From positions 682,001 to 746,000 of the forward strand of contig NZ_CP041091.1 of assembly GCF_006494815.1 (NCBI RefSeq): a DNA stretch of 64,000 nt, given 5' to 3'. This DNA is from Nocardioides sambongensis. Lineage in GTDB: Bacteria; Actinomycetota; Actinomycetes; Propionibacteriales; Nocardioidaceae. Positions 52,356 through 60,616 of this stretch are shown here, piece after piece. Position 1 is the first letter of the stretch. Every line of letters begins with the position of its first letter. The notes beneath the pieces are model-generated. The model saw only the letters and a program-made list of their open reading frames with translations. It did not search any database and was not told the DNA's origin. Both the position numbers and the translations under genes were made by a program.

Positions 52356-53812
52356 ATGACCACTTTCGCCGAGCTCGGCCTGCCCACCTCCCTGGTCGAG
52401 GTGCTGGCCGCCCGGGACATCCACACGCCCACGCCGATCCAGGCCGCGACCCTGCCGGACGCGCTCGCCGGTCGTGACGTCCTCGGTCGGGGCCGCACCG
52501 GCTCGGGCAAGACCTATGGCTTCCTGCTGCCGGTCGTCGCACGACTCTCCTCGGGCGCTCCCGCTCGCGCCCGGGCGCCGCGTGCACTGATCCTGGCGCC
52601 GACCCGCGAGCTGGTCGGACAGATCCACGAGGCGCTCGCGCCGCTGGCGGAGGCCGCCGGCCTGCGCACCTTCACCGTCTTCGGTGGCGTCGGCCAGCAG
52701 CCGCAGGTCAACGCGCTGGCGCGGGGCGTGGACGTGCTCGTCGCCTGCCCGGGTCGGCTCGAGGACCTGATCGGCCAGGGCAAGTGCGACCTGGGATCGG
52801 TCGAGATCGCCGTCCTGGACGAGGCCGACCACATGGCCGACCTCGGCTTCCTGCCGGCGGTACGTCGACTGCTCGGGCAGACCCCGCGCGAGGGTCAGCG
52901 CCTGTTGTTCTCGGCGACCCTCGACGCGGGCGTCGACGTCCTGGTGAAGCGGTTCCTGGACAAGCCGGTGACCCACGAGGCGGACTCGGCGCAGTCGCCG
53001 GTGTCGACGATGAGCCACCACGTGCTGCACGTCGAGCGCGAGCAGCGGGTGCCGGTGCTGGTCGACCTGGCCAGTGCGCCCGGTCGCACCGTGGTCTTCA
53101 CGCGGACCAAGCACGGCGCGAAGGCGCTCGCCCGGCAGCTGAACCGGAACGGGGTGCCGGCCGTCGAGCTGCACGGCAACCTCGGCCAGAACGCCCGCAC
53201 CCGCAACCTCGCCGCCTTCCACGACGGCCGTGCGATGGCGCTGGTCGCCACCGACATCGCTGCTCGGGGATCCACGTCGACGACGTCGCGCTCGTGGTGC
53301 ACGCCGACCCGCCCGCCGAGCACAAGGCCTACCTGCACCGGTCCGGTCGCACGGCCCGCGCCGGTGCCGAGGGCACCGTGGTCACCTTGATGACCAGCGA
53401 CCAGCGCGGTGACGTGCGGGCGCTCACCCGGGCGGCCGGCATCCAGCCGACCACCACGCGGATCTCCGGCAGCGACCACCCGGTGCTGTCCGAGCTCGCA
53501 CCGGGGGAGCGGCAGCGTCCCGGCGCCCTCGAGCTGACCGTCGCACAGCCCGCCAACAGCGGCGGAGGCGGCCGTGGTCGCCAGCGCGGTGGCTCCGCGA
53601 ACGGCGCGTCCGGCGGTGGGCGGTCCCGGCGCTCGGGCTCCGCGCAACGGAGCCAGGGCGGGTCCGCCCAGTCCGGTCGGGGCCAGGGCGGTCGGGGCCA
53701 GTCCGGTCGCGGTCAGCAGGGCTCCGGCCAGGGCGGTTCCGGGCAGGGTGCGTCGGGTCAGGCCGGCCGTCGCCGCTCGCGACGCACCGGAGGCGGCGCG
53801 CCCCGGGGCTGA
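52356..53812 (+). pseudogene. DEAD-box RNA helicase (frameshifted in G-run)
   Basis: ATP-dependent RNA helicase. Motifs in order: Q motif (PTPIQAATLP), I RTGSGKT, Ia APTRELV, II DEAD (LDEADHMADLG), III SAT (LFSATLDAG), then ATDIAARG and HRSGRTARAG. The frame breaks at four G (53266-53269) between ATDIAARG and IHVDDV; one extra base rejoins it to give 485 aa. The C-terminal 80 residues are Gly/Gln/Ser/Arg repeats (GRGQSGRGQQGSGQGG), a disordered RNA-binding tail. GAGGAA precedes ATG 52356, with a 5' leader of about 130 bases behind TAGCGT (52213-52218). The stop lies in a hairpin (53802-53819). Confidence 0.88.
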
Positions 53813-53819
53813 CCCCGGG
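53802..53819. terminator. GC hairpin with helicase stop codon in its loop
   Basis: CCCGGGG, loop CTGA, CCCCGGG: a 7-bp stem just before the convergent XRE gene end. No T-run follows, so efficiency is uncertain. Confidence 0.5.
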
Positions 53820-53828
53820 TCCGCCCGG

Positions 53829-54092
53829 TCAGCGCGCGTCGGTCGGCGCGACGCCGTCGGCCGATCCAACGGCACCGCCCGGTGCGGCGGCGGGCTCCCA
53901 GCGGAGCACGTCGCCGGGCTGGCACTCCAGCACGGCGCAGACCGCCTCCAGCGTGCTGAAGCGCACCGCCTTCGCGCGGCCGTTCTTGAGCACGGCGAGG
54001 TTCGCCGGGGTGATGCCGATGCGCTCGGCGAGCTCCCCGACCGACATCTTCCGGCGTGCCAGCATCACGTCGATGTCGACCACGATCGGCAT
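53829..54092 (-). CDS. XRE-family helix-turn-helix regulator
   Basis: 87 aa. Short Cro/C1-type DNA-binding domain: VMLARRKMSVGELAERIGIT-PANLAVLKNGRAKAVRFSTLEAVC, the YozG-like form that always partners a DUF2975 membrane protein. Acidic Ala/Gly tail. Start ATG 54092 overlaps the DUF2975 stop (TGATG). It probably regulates its own operon, perhaps through the CTATCG palindrome at 54633. Confidence 0.85.
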   Translation of the reverse strand: MPIVVDIDVMLARRKMSVGELAERIGITPANLAVLKNGRAKAVRFSTLEAVCAVLECQPGDVLRWEPAAAPGGAVGSADGVAPTDAR

Positions 54093-54589
54093 CAGATGAC
54101 CTCGTCCAGCTCGGCCCGCAGATGGACGGCCTCCCGGTCCCGGGCGACCGCCTGGACCAGGAGCGCGCGCATCACCACGATCACCAGGGCGATCCCGGCC
54201 ACGGTCAGTCCCGCGCCGCCCAGCAGCAGGACCACCCCGGGTGCGACCTCCTCGCCCGGTGCGAGGAGGCCGCCCAGTCCGACCAGGAGCAGTGCGGCGA
54301 ACGCCACCGCACCGATGATGATGTCGACGAACCGGAACGACGCGGGCGAGAAGACCGTGCCGCGTCGTACCAGGGTGAGCAGGCGCCAGGTGCAGACCAG
54401 CACCACCTGGCAGCAGACGATCCCGGCCAGCACGATGGACAGGGCCGGGATGCGGAGGTCGCGCGCGGCGCGGCCGGCGTCGTCCAGGTCGAGGTAGACC
54501 ACCGGCAGCATCACGGCCTGCACGAAGAGCGAGCCGCCGAGCACCAGGGCCAGGACCACACGCAGGGCCCCCGTCGTCAGTCGTCCCAT
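54092..54589 (-). CDS. DUF2975 membrane protein
   Basis: 165 aa with four hydrophobic helices (about residues 8-30, 47-68, 90-110 and 118-145). Family of integral membrane proteins co-encoded with a small XRE regulator. It may sense a membrane signal and sequester the regulator, but that is not shown. ATG 54589 follows GAGAGGAAGCG. Operon of two with TGATG coupling. Confidence 0.82.
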   Translation of the reverse strand: MGRLTTGALRVVLALVLGGSLFVQAVMLPVVYLDLDDAGRAARDLRIPALSIVLAGIVCCQVVLVCTWRLLTLVRRGTVFSPASFRFVDIIIGAVAFAALLLVGLGGLLAPGEEVAPGVVLLLGGAGLTVAGIALVIVVMRALLVQAVARDREAVHLRAELDEVI

Positions 54590-54632
54590 CGCTTCCTCTC
54601 CGCCTCATTGCCTACCGAGCAACGATGTTTAA

Positions 54633-54649
54633 CTATCGAAAAACGATAG
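54633..54649. promoter_or_regulatory. CTATCG palindrome upstream of DUF2975/XRE operon
   Basis: CTATCG-AAAAA-CGATAG, an A/T-centred inverted repeat in an otherwise GC-rich stretch. A likely operator for the XRE protein; it contains a TATCGT (-10-like) on the minus strand. Confidence 0.5.
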
Positions 54650-54682
54650 CACGGAGGTGATGCGGATGAAGGTCCGACCGCG

Positions 54683-55873
54683 TCAGTAGCTCTTGGGCAG
54701 GCCGAGCATCTGGGTGCCGATGTGGGCGAGCACCAGCTCCTCGGCGACCGGGATGTTCTTCGCGATCCGGGCGTCCCGGAAGATCCGCTCGACCGGGTAC
54801 TCCTTGGAGTAGGCCATCCCCCCGAGCGTCTGGAACGCCTGGTTGGCGGCCTCCCAGCCGACCTGGGCGCCGGTCAGCTTGGCCACGTTGGCCTCGTTGC
54901 CGCACGGCCGCCCCTGATCGAACAGCCAGGCCGCCTTGTAGGTCATCAGGCGACCGAGCTCGGTCTTCGCCTTCAGCTGCGCGAGCGGGAACTGCAGCCC
55001 CTGGTTGGCCCCGATGGGGCGACCGAAGACCTCCCGCTCCCGGGCGTAGTCGCTGGCGATCCTCAGTGCGGCGTCGGCGGTGCCGACCCCGCCGGAGGCA
55101 GCCAGGATCCGCTCCGGGTTGAGCACGTCCCAGAGCACGGAGAAGCCGGCGTCGACCTCGCCGATCACGTTCTCCGCCGGCACCCGGACGTCGTCGAAGA
55201 AGACCTGGGAGGAGTGCAGGATGTTGCTGCCCATCTTCGGGATCGGGGTGTAGGAGAGCGTGCCGTCGGCCAACGCCTGCTTCACGTCGACCAGGAACAG
55301 GGTGAAGCCCGCGGTGCGCGGCAGACCGCGCTCCTTGGTCTCCGCCGCCGGCACGGTGCGGGTGACCGCCACCATCCAGTCGGCGTTCTCGACGTTGGAG
55401 ATCCACACCTTCTGGCCCTTGATCGCGAACTCGTCGCCGTCGCGGCGCGCCGAGGTCTTGATCTCGATCGCGTTCGAACCGGCGTCCGGCTCGGTCAGTG
55501 CGAGGCAGAACTGGATCGACCCGTCGGCCAGGCCGGGCAGGATCCGCTGCTTCTGCTGATCGGTGCCGTGCCTGGTCAGCGTCATCGCGCCGAAGCCGGG
55601 CGTGGTCACGTAGAAGAAGGTGCCGGCCACGCCGCCGGAGGCACACAGCGTCATGTTCGCGACGGCCAGCTCGAGCAGTCCCTGCCCGCCGCCGCCGTAC
55701 TCCTCGGGCACGCACAGGCCGAACCAGCCGCCACTGCCCAGGTCGTCGAAGACCTCCTGGGGGAACCGGTGCTCCTCCTCGCAGCGCGACCAGTACGCGT
55801 GGTCGTACTGCGCGGCGACGGCCGCCACGCCCTCGCGGACGGCTTCGGCGGTCTCGGGCAGGTCGAAGTCCAT
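54683..55873 (-). CDS. acyl-CoA dehydrogenase
   Basis: 396 aa flavoenzyme, first step of beta-oxidation. ATG 55873 chosen (GAGAG upstream). Signatures CLALTEPDAGSNA and GQKVWISN, QVFFDDVRVPAENVIG, and the C-terminal QTLGGMAYSKEYPVERIFRDAR where the catalytic Glu/Arg segment is found. Divergent from the TetR regulator, with a palindromic operator between them. Substrate chain length unknown. Confidence 0.94.
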   Translation of the reverse strand: MDFDLPETAEAVREGVAAVAAQYDHAYWSRCEEEHRFPQEVFDDLGSGGWFGLCVPEEYGGGGQGLLELAVANMTLCASGGVAGTFFYVTTPGFGAMTLTRHGTDQQKQRILPGLADGSIQFCLALTEPDAGSNAIEIKTSARRDGDEFAIKGQKVWISNVENADWMVAVTRTVPAAETKERGLPRTAGFTLFLVDVKQALADGTLSYTPIPKMGSNILHSSQVFFDDVRVPAENVIGEVDAGFSVLWDVLNPERILAASGGVGTADAALRIASDYAREREVFGRPIGANQGLQFPLAQLKAKTELGRLMTYKAAWLFDQGRPCGNEANVAKLTGAQVGWEAANQAFQTLGGMAYSKEYPVERIFRDARIAKNIPVAEELVLAHIGTQMLGLPKSY

Positions 55874-55988
55874 GGGGATGCTTCTCTCGTTCGGGGGTGG
55901 GATCAGATGAGCGGGCGTGCGGGTGCGTCGGGGGAGAGCGTCATCGCGGGTCCTTTCGCGGGCGGTCGCGGCCCAGGCTAGTGGCTTG

Positions 55989-56003
55989 TTGGCAGGGTGC
56001 CAA
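55989..56003. promoter_or_regulatory. TetR operator candidate
   Basis: TTGGCA-GGG-TGCCAA, perfect inverted repeat just upstream of the TAGGAT -10 of the TetR gene, between it and the divergent acyl-CoA dehydrogenase gene. Confidence 0.7.
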
Positions 56004-56006
56004 TAG

Positions 56007-56012
56007 TAGGAT
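56007..56012 (+). promoter_or_regulatory. -10 element (leaderless) of the TetR gene
   Basis: TAGGAT, six bases before ATG 56019. Confidence 0.6.
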
Positions 56013-56018
56013 GCCGCC

Positions 56019-56618
56019 ATGACCACCGCCGTGCCTCCGCGTCGCCGACTGGACCCCGACGAGCGCCGCGAGCAGATCCTGCAGGCCGCGGAGCGACTCT
56101 TCGCCGAGCGGCCCTACGCACAGGTCTCCACCACGCGGATCGCCCAGGAAGCCGGCGTCGCCCGCGGTCTGCTCAACCACTACTTCGGTGACAAGCGAGC
56201 GCTCTACCTGGAGGTGGTGCGCCGCGCCTCGCTGCTTCCGGAGTTCGGCGACGCGCCACTGCCGCGCGGCTCCCTCGAGGAGCGCGTCGAGGTCGCGGTC
56301 ACCTGGTTCCTCGGGTCGATCACCCGGCAGCGGGCCAGCTATCTGACGGTCCGCGCGGCCGAGGGGGTGGGGGAGGACGCGGAGACCCGCGCGATCCTGG
56401 ACCAGGCCCAGGACATCGCCGCGGGGCGGGTGCTGGAGATGGTCGGCGGCGACCCCGGCGACCGGGCGGCCCGGGCCGTGGTGCGCGCCTACGGAGAGCT
56501 CGCCCGGGGTGCCATCCGGGAATGGTCCCGGGAGGAGAACCTCAGCCGGCCCCAGGCCCACCTGCTGCTCAGCCGGGCGCTGCTGACCATCGTCCGCGAC
56601 GTGCTACCGGGCCTGTGA
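56019..56618 (+). CDS. TetR/AcrR-family regulator
   Basis: 199 aa. N-terminal helix-turn-helix REQILQAAERLFAERPYAQVS, then TTRIAQEAGVARGLLNHYFGDKRALY; C-terminal ligand domain is all helical. Probably represses itself and the divergent acyl-CoA dehydrogenase gene through the TTGGCA palindrome, with a fatty-acyl-CoA as likely inducer (inference from the neighbour). Ends convergent with the exonuclease gene, overlapping its stop region by 15 bases (56604-56618). Confidence 0.9.
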   Translation: MTTAVPPRRRLDPDERREQILQAAERLFAERPYAQVSTTRIAQEAGVARGLLNHYFGDKRALYLEVVRRASLLPEFGDAPLPRGSLEERVEVAVTWFLGSITRQRASYLTVRAAEGVGEDAETRAILDQAQDIAAGRVLEMVGGDPGDRAARAVVRAYGELARGAIREWSREENLSRPQAHLLLSRALLTIVRDVLPGL

Positions 56619-57623
56619 GGCCGGTGGCTCGGTGAGCACCCGCAGCGCCAGCTGCCGGGTCGACTCGACGTCGAGGTGGGCCACCACGCGCGACACCGTC
56701 GGAGGGTCGAGCGGCAGCATGCCCGCCGAGCCCGGCCGCTCCGGGTCGAAGCCCAGGTCCAGGTCGTCGCGGCCGGCCATGATCTCCACGTTGAACTCGA
56801 ACATCTCGCGGGCTCCGTCGGCCGCCAGTCGGCGTACCAGACCGGTGCCGATCCGGCGGCCGCCGAGCTCGAGGCTGTAGGAGTCCACCGCGGCGGCGAC
56901 GTGCAGGCCGCCGGCGTGCTCGAGGTCCGCCCAGACCGCTGCCATCGGCCCGGCGGCCTCCAGCAGCAGGGCCGCGGACTTCTCACCGATCCCGGCGACG
57001 CCGGGCAGGTTGTCGCTGGCGTCGCCGCGCAGGGCGGCGTACTCGAGGTAGTGCTCGGCGGCCACGCCGTACATGGTGCGCAGCCGGGCCGGGTCGAGCA
57101 GCGGGGAGCCGTTGATCCCACCGTTGATCAGCCGCAGCACCCGGGTGTGCTCGCTGATGTGGGCGAACGAGTCGCGGTCGGAGGTGATGATCACGCAGTC
57201 CCACCCGTGCCGCCCCGCCCAGGTGGCGGCCGAGGCGTTGACGTCGTCGGCCTCCAGCCCCGGCGGGGTCAGCGTGGCCAGGCCGAGCGCGTCGAGCAGC
57301 GCGCCCGCCCGTTCGAGCTGGTCGACCAGGTCGGCGTCCTTTTCCGCACGCCCGGCCTTGTAGGCGGGATAGCGGGCCGAGCGCACCGAGTGCTGCCGGT
57401 CGTCGAGTCCGAACAGCACGGCGTCCGGCGCGAACCGGTCGATGGCCTCCAGGATCTGGCGCAGCATCCCGTGCAGGGCCCATGCCGGGCGGCCCGAACG
57501 GTCGCGCAAGCCGGTCTCGGCGCGGGCGTGGTGGTTGCGGTGCAGCAGCGACGGGGCGTCGACGGCCAGCAGCAGGCGGCGTGATCCCCCGGGCGACCGG
57601 GTCGGTGAGGACGCGGTGGTCAG
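56604..57623 (-). CDS. 5'-3' exonuclease (PolA-exo-like), probable CTG start
   Basis: 339 aa. Stand-alone flap nuclease of the type found in the N-terminal domain of DNA polymerase I. Seen: LAVDAPSLLHRN (metal Asp), ALFGLDDRQHSVR-like VLFGLDDRQHSVR, APGLEADDV-like PPGLEADDVNA, IITSDRDSF, and the H3TH segment LRGDASDNLPGVAGIGEKSA. No ATG, GTG or TTG precedes the conserved start; CTG 57623 overlaps the previous stop as CTGA (57623-57620), exactly the ATGA-type coupling, with AAGAGGG upstream. I therefore call a CTG start. Confidence 0.85.
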   Translation of the reverse strand: MTTASSPTRSPGGSRRLLLAVDAPSLLHRNHHARAETGLRDRSGRPAWALHGMLRQILEAIDRFAPDAVLFGLDDRQHSVRSARYPAYKAGRAEKDADLVDQLERAGALLDALGLATLTPPGLEADDVNASAATWAGRHGWDCVIITSDRDSFAHISEHTRVLRLINGGINGSPLLDPARLRTMYGVAAEHYLEYAALRGDASDNLPGVAGIGEKSAALLLEAAGPMAAVWADLEHAGGLHVAAAVDSYSLELGGRRIGTGLVRRLAADGAREMFEFNVEIMAGRDDLDLGFDPERPGSAGMLPLDPPTVSRVVAHLDVESTRQLALRVLTEPPASQAR

Positions 57624-58033
57624 CGGACCCTCTTCTTGTCGTCGTCCTCGCGCAGGTGCTCCACCCCGGCCTTGACCAGGAGGAACGGGATCGCCAACGA
57701 CGCGACCGCGGTGACTAGCCAGACGATCACCGTGGCGGCGATCCAGGTGACCGCACCGTCGATCTCCATCGAATCGCCGCCCAGGAGGCTCGCGACCAGC
57801 AGCGCGATCAGGGTGGCGACCAGGGCGGTGCCGCCGAGGAAGGCGGAGGCGTGCAGCGCGGCCATCTTGGTGACGAAGGGCTGCACCACGGCCTGGATGA
57901 TCGAGTAGACGACGACCACGACGATGAAGCCGGTGGCCTCCAGGCGCATGTCCTCCAGCAGCATGTCCGCCACCAGGATGCCGACCGCGGACGAGAGCAG
58001 GAAGACCAGCGTCTTCCACAACAGACGGACCAT
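57620..58033 (-). CDS. holin-like small membrane protein (phage-holin family 4 superfamily)
   Basis: 137 aa. ATG 58033 follows GGAGGTAG. Four hydrophobic helices: MVRLLWKTLVFLLSSAVGILV, ATGFIVVVVVYSIIQAVV, GTALVATLIALLVASLL and AATVIVWLVTAVASLAIPFLLV; basic end DDDKKRVR. These actinobacterial proteins are named for a resemblance to phage holins; no lysis role is established. Coupled to the exonuclease by the CTGA overlap. Confidence 0.8.
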   Translation of the reverse strand: MVRLLWKTLVFLLSSAVGILVADMLLEDMRLEATGFIVVVVVYSIIQAVVQPFVTKMAALHASAFLGGTALVATLIALLVASLLGGDSMEIDGAVTWIAATVIVWLVTAVASLAIPFLLVKAGVEHLREDDDKKRVR

Positions 58034-58150
58034 GGGACTACCTCCGGACGACGGACGCCGGCACACGGCGTGGATGCACTGTCCGGCTATTCCTACCAGC
58101 GCAGGCCGCCGCCCGGAGTCAGGCACGGCCGGTGTGGGGAGGACGACCGC

Positions 58151-58633
58151 TCAGAACGGCAGCGCGTCGTGCGCGCTGTCCGCGGCGGTGCCGACCTTCT
58201 TCGCCGCCTTCTTGCCGGCGCGCCGGGCGCCGTTGAAGAAGCCCTGGAGGGCCAGGGTGGCCCCGGCGCCGACGAGCCACACGTCCTTCGCGATCGGAAG
58301 ACCGTCCTCGCTGGGGCGGATGCTGCCGGGCTGGCGCAGGCCGGGGACCTTGATGTAGAGGCCCAGCAGCCCGGCCCCGAAGCCGGCGAGGGCCGTGCCG
58401 GCCACGGCCGAGGGAACCTTCGGGGTGAGCAGTGCGCCGCCGAGGGCGATCTCGCCGATCGCGAGCATCTTGGCGAACTGTCCGGGCTCGATGCCCTGCA
58501 GGTTCGGATAGGCGGCCGAGGCGAAGCCGTGCAGCTTCTGCGCCGTCTCGGCGTCCGCTCCGAGCTTCGTCAGGCCCGAGTTCAGGATGAAGGCGCCGGT
58601 CGCGGCGCGCAGGGGAGCGTGCGTCAGGTTCAT
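58151..58633 (-). CDS. DoxX-family membrane protein
   Basis: 160 aa. Starts MNLTHAPLRAATGAFILNSGLTKLG, the typical first helix of DoxX-like proteins, with four helices in all (residues about 5-20, 60-80, 85-100 and 125-140). The C-terminus is Lys/Ala rich (RRAGKKAAKKVG). DoxX-like proteins act in quinone or thiol redox at the membrane; substrate here unknown. Divergent from DUF4031. Confidence 0.8.
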   Translation of the reverse strand: MNLTHAPLRAATGAFILNSGLTKLGADAETAQKLHGFASAAYPNLQGIEPGQFAKMLAIGEIALGGALLTPKVPSAVAGTALAGFGAGLLGLYIKVPGLRQPGSIRPSEDGLPIAKDVWLVGAGATLALQGFFNGARRAGKKAAKKVGTAADSAHDALPF

Positions 58634-58690
58634 GCTGCCCACCATAGTTCGGGCCCGGGAGCGGGCGGGTCCGGCGCCCGCGACGCGGCA

Positions 58691-58696
58691 TAGGAT
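58691..58696 (+). promoter_or_regulatory. -10 element (leaderless) of the DUF4031 gene
   Basis: TAGGAT, six bases before ATG 58703. Confidence 0.55.
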
Positions 58697-58702
58697 GCCG
58701 GG

Positions 58703-58971
58703 ATGGTGCTGCTGATCGACCCGCCGCTGGTGCCGTGGCGCGGACGGATGTGGTCCCACCTCGTCTCGGACCACTCGCTCGACGAGCTGCACGCGTTCGC
58801 CGCCGGGCTCGGCGTCCCCCGCGAGCCTTCAGCAACGACCACTACGACGTGCCGAGCGAGGTCTTCGAGCTGGCGGTCGAGGCGGGCGCCCAGGTGGTGC
58901 GCAGCCGGGTGATCGTGCAGCGGCTCAGCGCGGCGGGCCTCCGGCACCGTCCGCACCTGTTCGACGGCTGA
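58703..58971 (+). pseudogene. DUF4031 protein (frameshifted in C-run)
   Basis: Small actinobacterial protein starting MVLLIDPPLVPWRGRMWSHLVS and ending in SEVFELAVEAGAQVVRSRVIV, both family-typical. Frame is lost at five C (58816-58820) after AAGLGV; a sixth C gives PPRAFSNDHYDVPSEVF and an 89-aa protein, the normal length. Leaderless promoter TAGGAT. Its 3' end overlaps the convergent carboxyltransferase gene by 47 bases. Function unknown. Confidence 0.8.
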
Positions 58972-60502
58972 CGCCCGCGGCGCGCAGGGTCGCCGCGATC
59001 ACGGCGGCGGACTCCGCGGGGTCGATGACGTCGTCGATCTCGAAGACCCGGGCGACGTTGAGGGCGTGCGCGTGCTTGCGCATCTGCTCGGTCTGCTCGG
59101 CGACGACCGCCTCGCGTTCGGTCGGCGGCATCGCCGCGAGCTCGTGGGCCATCGACAGCCGGACGGCACCCTCGAGGCCCATCGGCCCGAGGTGGGCATG
59201 CGGCCAGGCGACCGTCAGCAGCGGGCGGTGCGTGCTGCCGCCGAGCATCGCCTGCGCGCCCAGCCCGTAGCCGCGGCGCAGCACCACGCCGACCAGGGGC
59301 ACGGTGAGCCGGGAGCCCGCGGTGACCATCGCCGAGGCGTGCCGCACCAGCCCGGTGCGCTCCGCCTCGGGGCCGACCATGAAGCCCGGTGTGTCCACCA
59401 GGGACACCACCGGCAGCCTCCAGCGCTCGCACAGCCCGAGGAAGTCGGCCGCCTTCTGCGACGCCGCGGCGGTGATCGCCCCGGCGAGGCTGGTGGACTG
59501 GTTCGCCAGCACGCCGACCGCGATGCCGTGCACCCGGGCCAGGCCGGTGACCAGCTCCGGCGCCCACCCCTCGCGCAGCCAGGTCACGCTCCCGGAGTCG
59601 GCGAGCCCCTCCACCAGCGGCCGTACGTCGAAGGCCTCGCGATCGTTGTCGGGCAGCAGGTCGCGCAGGGCGGTGGGGTCGCTCGGCGCCGCGGGGGCGA
59701 CCGGCTCGGCGGTGTAGGCCAGGAGACGTCGTACGGTGGCGACGGCCTCGGCCTCGTCGTCCACCACCACGTCCAGCACGCCGTTGGCGGCCTGCTCGGC
59801 CACCGGTCCGATCTCCTCGGGCGCGAATCGGCCCAGGCCGCCGCCGGCGATCATCGCGGGGCCGGCCATGCCGAGGTTGGCCTCCGGCGTGGCCACCCGC
59901 AGGTCGGCCGATCCGGCCAGCACCGCGTTGCCGGCGAAGCAACGCCCCGAGACCACGGCGATCCGCGGCGCCGCACCCTGCAGCTCTCCCCACAGCGCGA
60001 AGGAGCCGACGTCCAGGGCGGAGACGAGGGGGATGTCGACGTCCCCGGGGCGTCCGCCGCCGCCCTCGGTGAAGAAGACGACCGGGAGGCGCATCCGCCC
60101 GGCGACCTCGATCAGCCGGTCGGACTTGCGGTGACCCCGCATGCCCTGGGTGCCGGCCATCACCAGGTAGTCGTAGGAGAGGACCGCGACCGGTGTGCCG
60201 TCGACCGTGGCGGTGCCTCCGATGATGCCGTCCGCGGGGGTCTCGGTGACCAGGTCGGCGAGGTGGCGACGCTGCTCCTGCGCCGCGGTGACGAAGCGTC
60301 CGTACTCGACGAAGGAGCCGGCGTCGATCAGGTCGGCGATGTTCTCCCGCGCCGTACGACGCCCCTTGGCGTGCCAGGCGGCGACCTTCTCGGGCCGGGC
60401 GGCGTCGGTGGTCAGGAAGCGCCGCGCGAGCAGCTCGTCGAGTCCGGTGGCGGGGGCGTCCTGGTCGGCGGGGCGGATCGTCTCGTCGCTCACGCGGGCC
60501 AT
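58925..60502 (-). CDS. acyl-CoA carboxylase carboxyltransferase subunit
   Basis: 525 aa. Crotonase-fold carboxyltransferase that moves CO2 from biotin to an acyl-CoA (acetyl-, propionyl- or similar). N-terminal half ADLIDAGSFVEYGRF and MAGTQGMRGHRKSDRLIEVAG; C-terminal half LVDTPGFMVGPEAERTGLVRHAS and LTVAWPHAHLGPMGLEGAV. ATG 60502 used; ATG 60505 and GTG 60493 are alternatives. No biotin-carrier or biotin carboxylase gene is adjacent. Upstream neighbour on the other strand is a FabH-like ketosynthase, which fits acyl-chain metabolism. Confidence 0.9.
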   Translation of the reverse strand: MARVSDETIRPADQDAPATGLDELLARRFLTTDAARPEKVAAWHAKGRRTARENIADLIDAGSFVEYGRFVTAAQEQRRHLADLVTETPADGIIGGTATVDGTPVAVLSYDYLVMAGTQGMRGHRKSDRLIEVAGRMRLPVVFFTEGGGGRPGDVDIPLVSALDVGSFALWGELQGAAPRIAVVSGRCFAGNAVLAGSADLRVATPEANLGMAGPAMIAGGGLGRFAPEEIGPVAEQAANGVLDVVVDDEAEAVATVRRLLAYTAEPVAPAAPSDPTALRDLLPDNDREAFDVRPLVEGLADSGSVTWLREGWAPELVTGLARVHGIAVGVLANQSTSLAGAITAAASQKAADFLGLCERWRLPVVSLVDTPGFMVGPEAERTGLVRHASAMVTAGSRLTVPLVGVVLRRGYGLGAQAMLGGSTHRPLLTVAWPHAHLGPMGLEGAVRLSMAHELAAMPPTEREAVVAEQTEQMRKHAHALNVARVFEIDDVIDPAESAAVIAATLRAAGVSRRTGADGAGGPPR

Positions 60503-60616
60503 CATCCACCAGCCCAGGTCGCGGCGAGCGGGACTCCGGGTCCCGGGACGATCCGGATCGGTACGCTGCCGGGGGCCGTCGCGGAGTGCCGCGGCCCCGT
60601 CGTCGAGGAGGACAAC

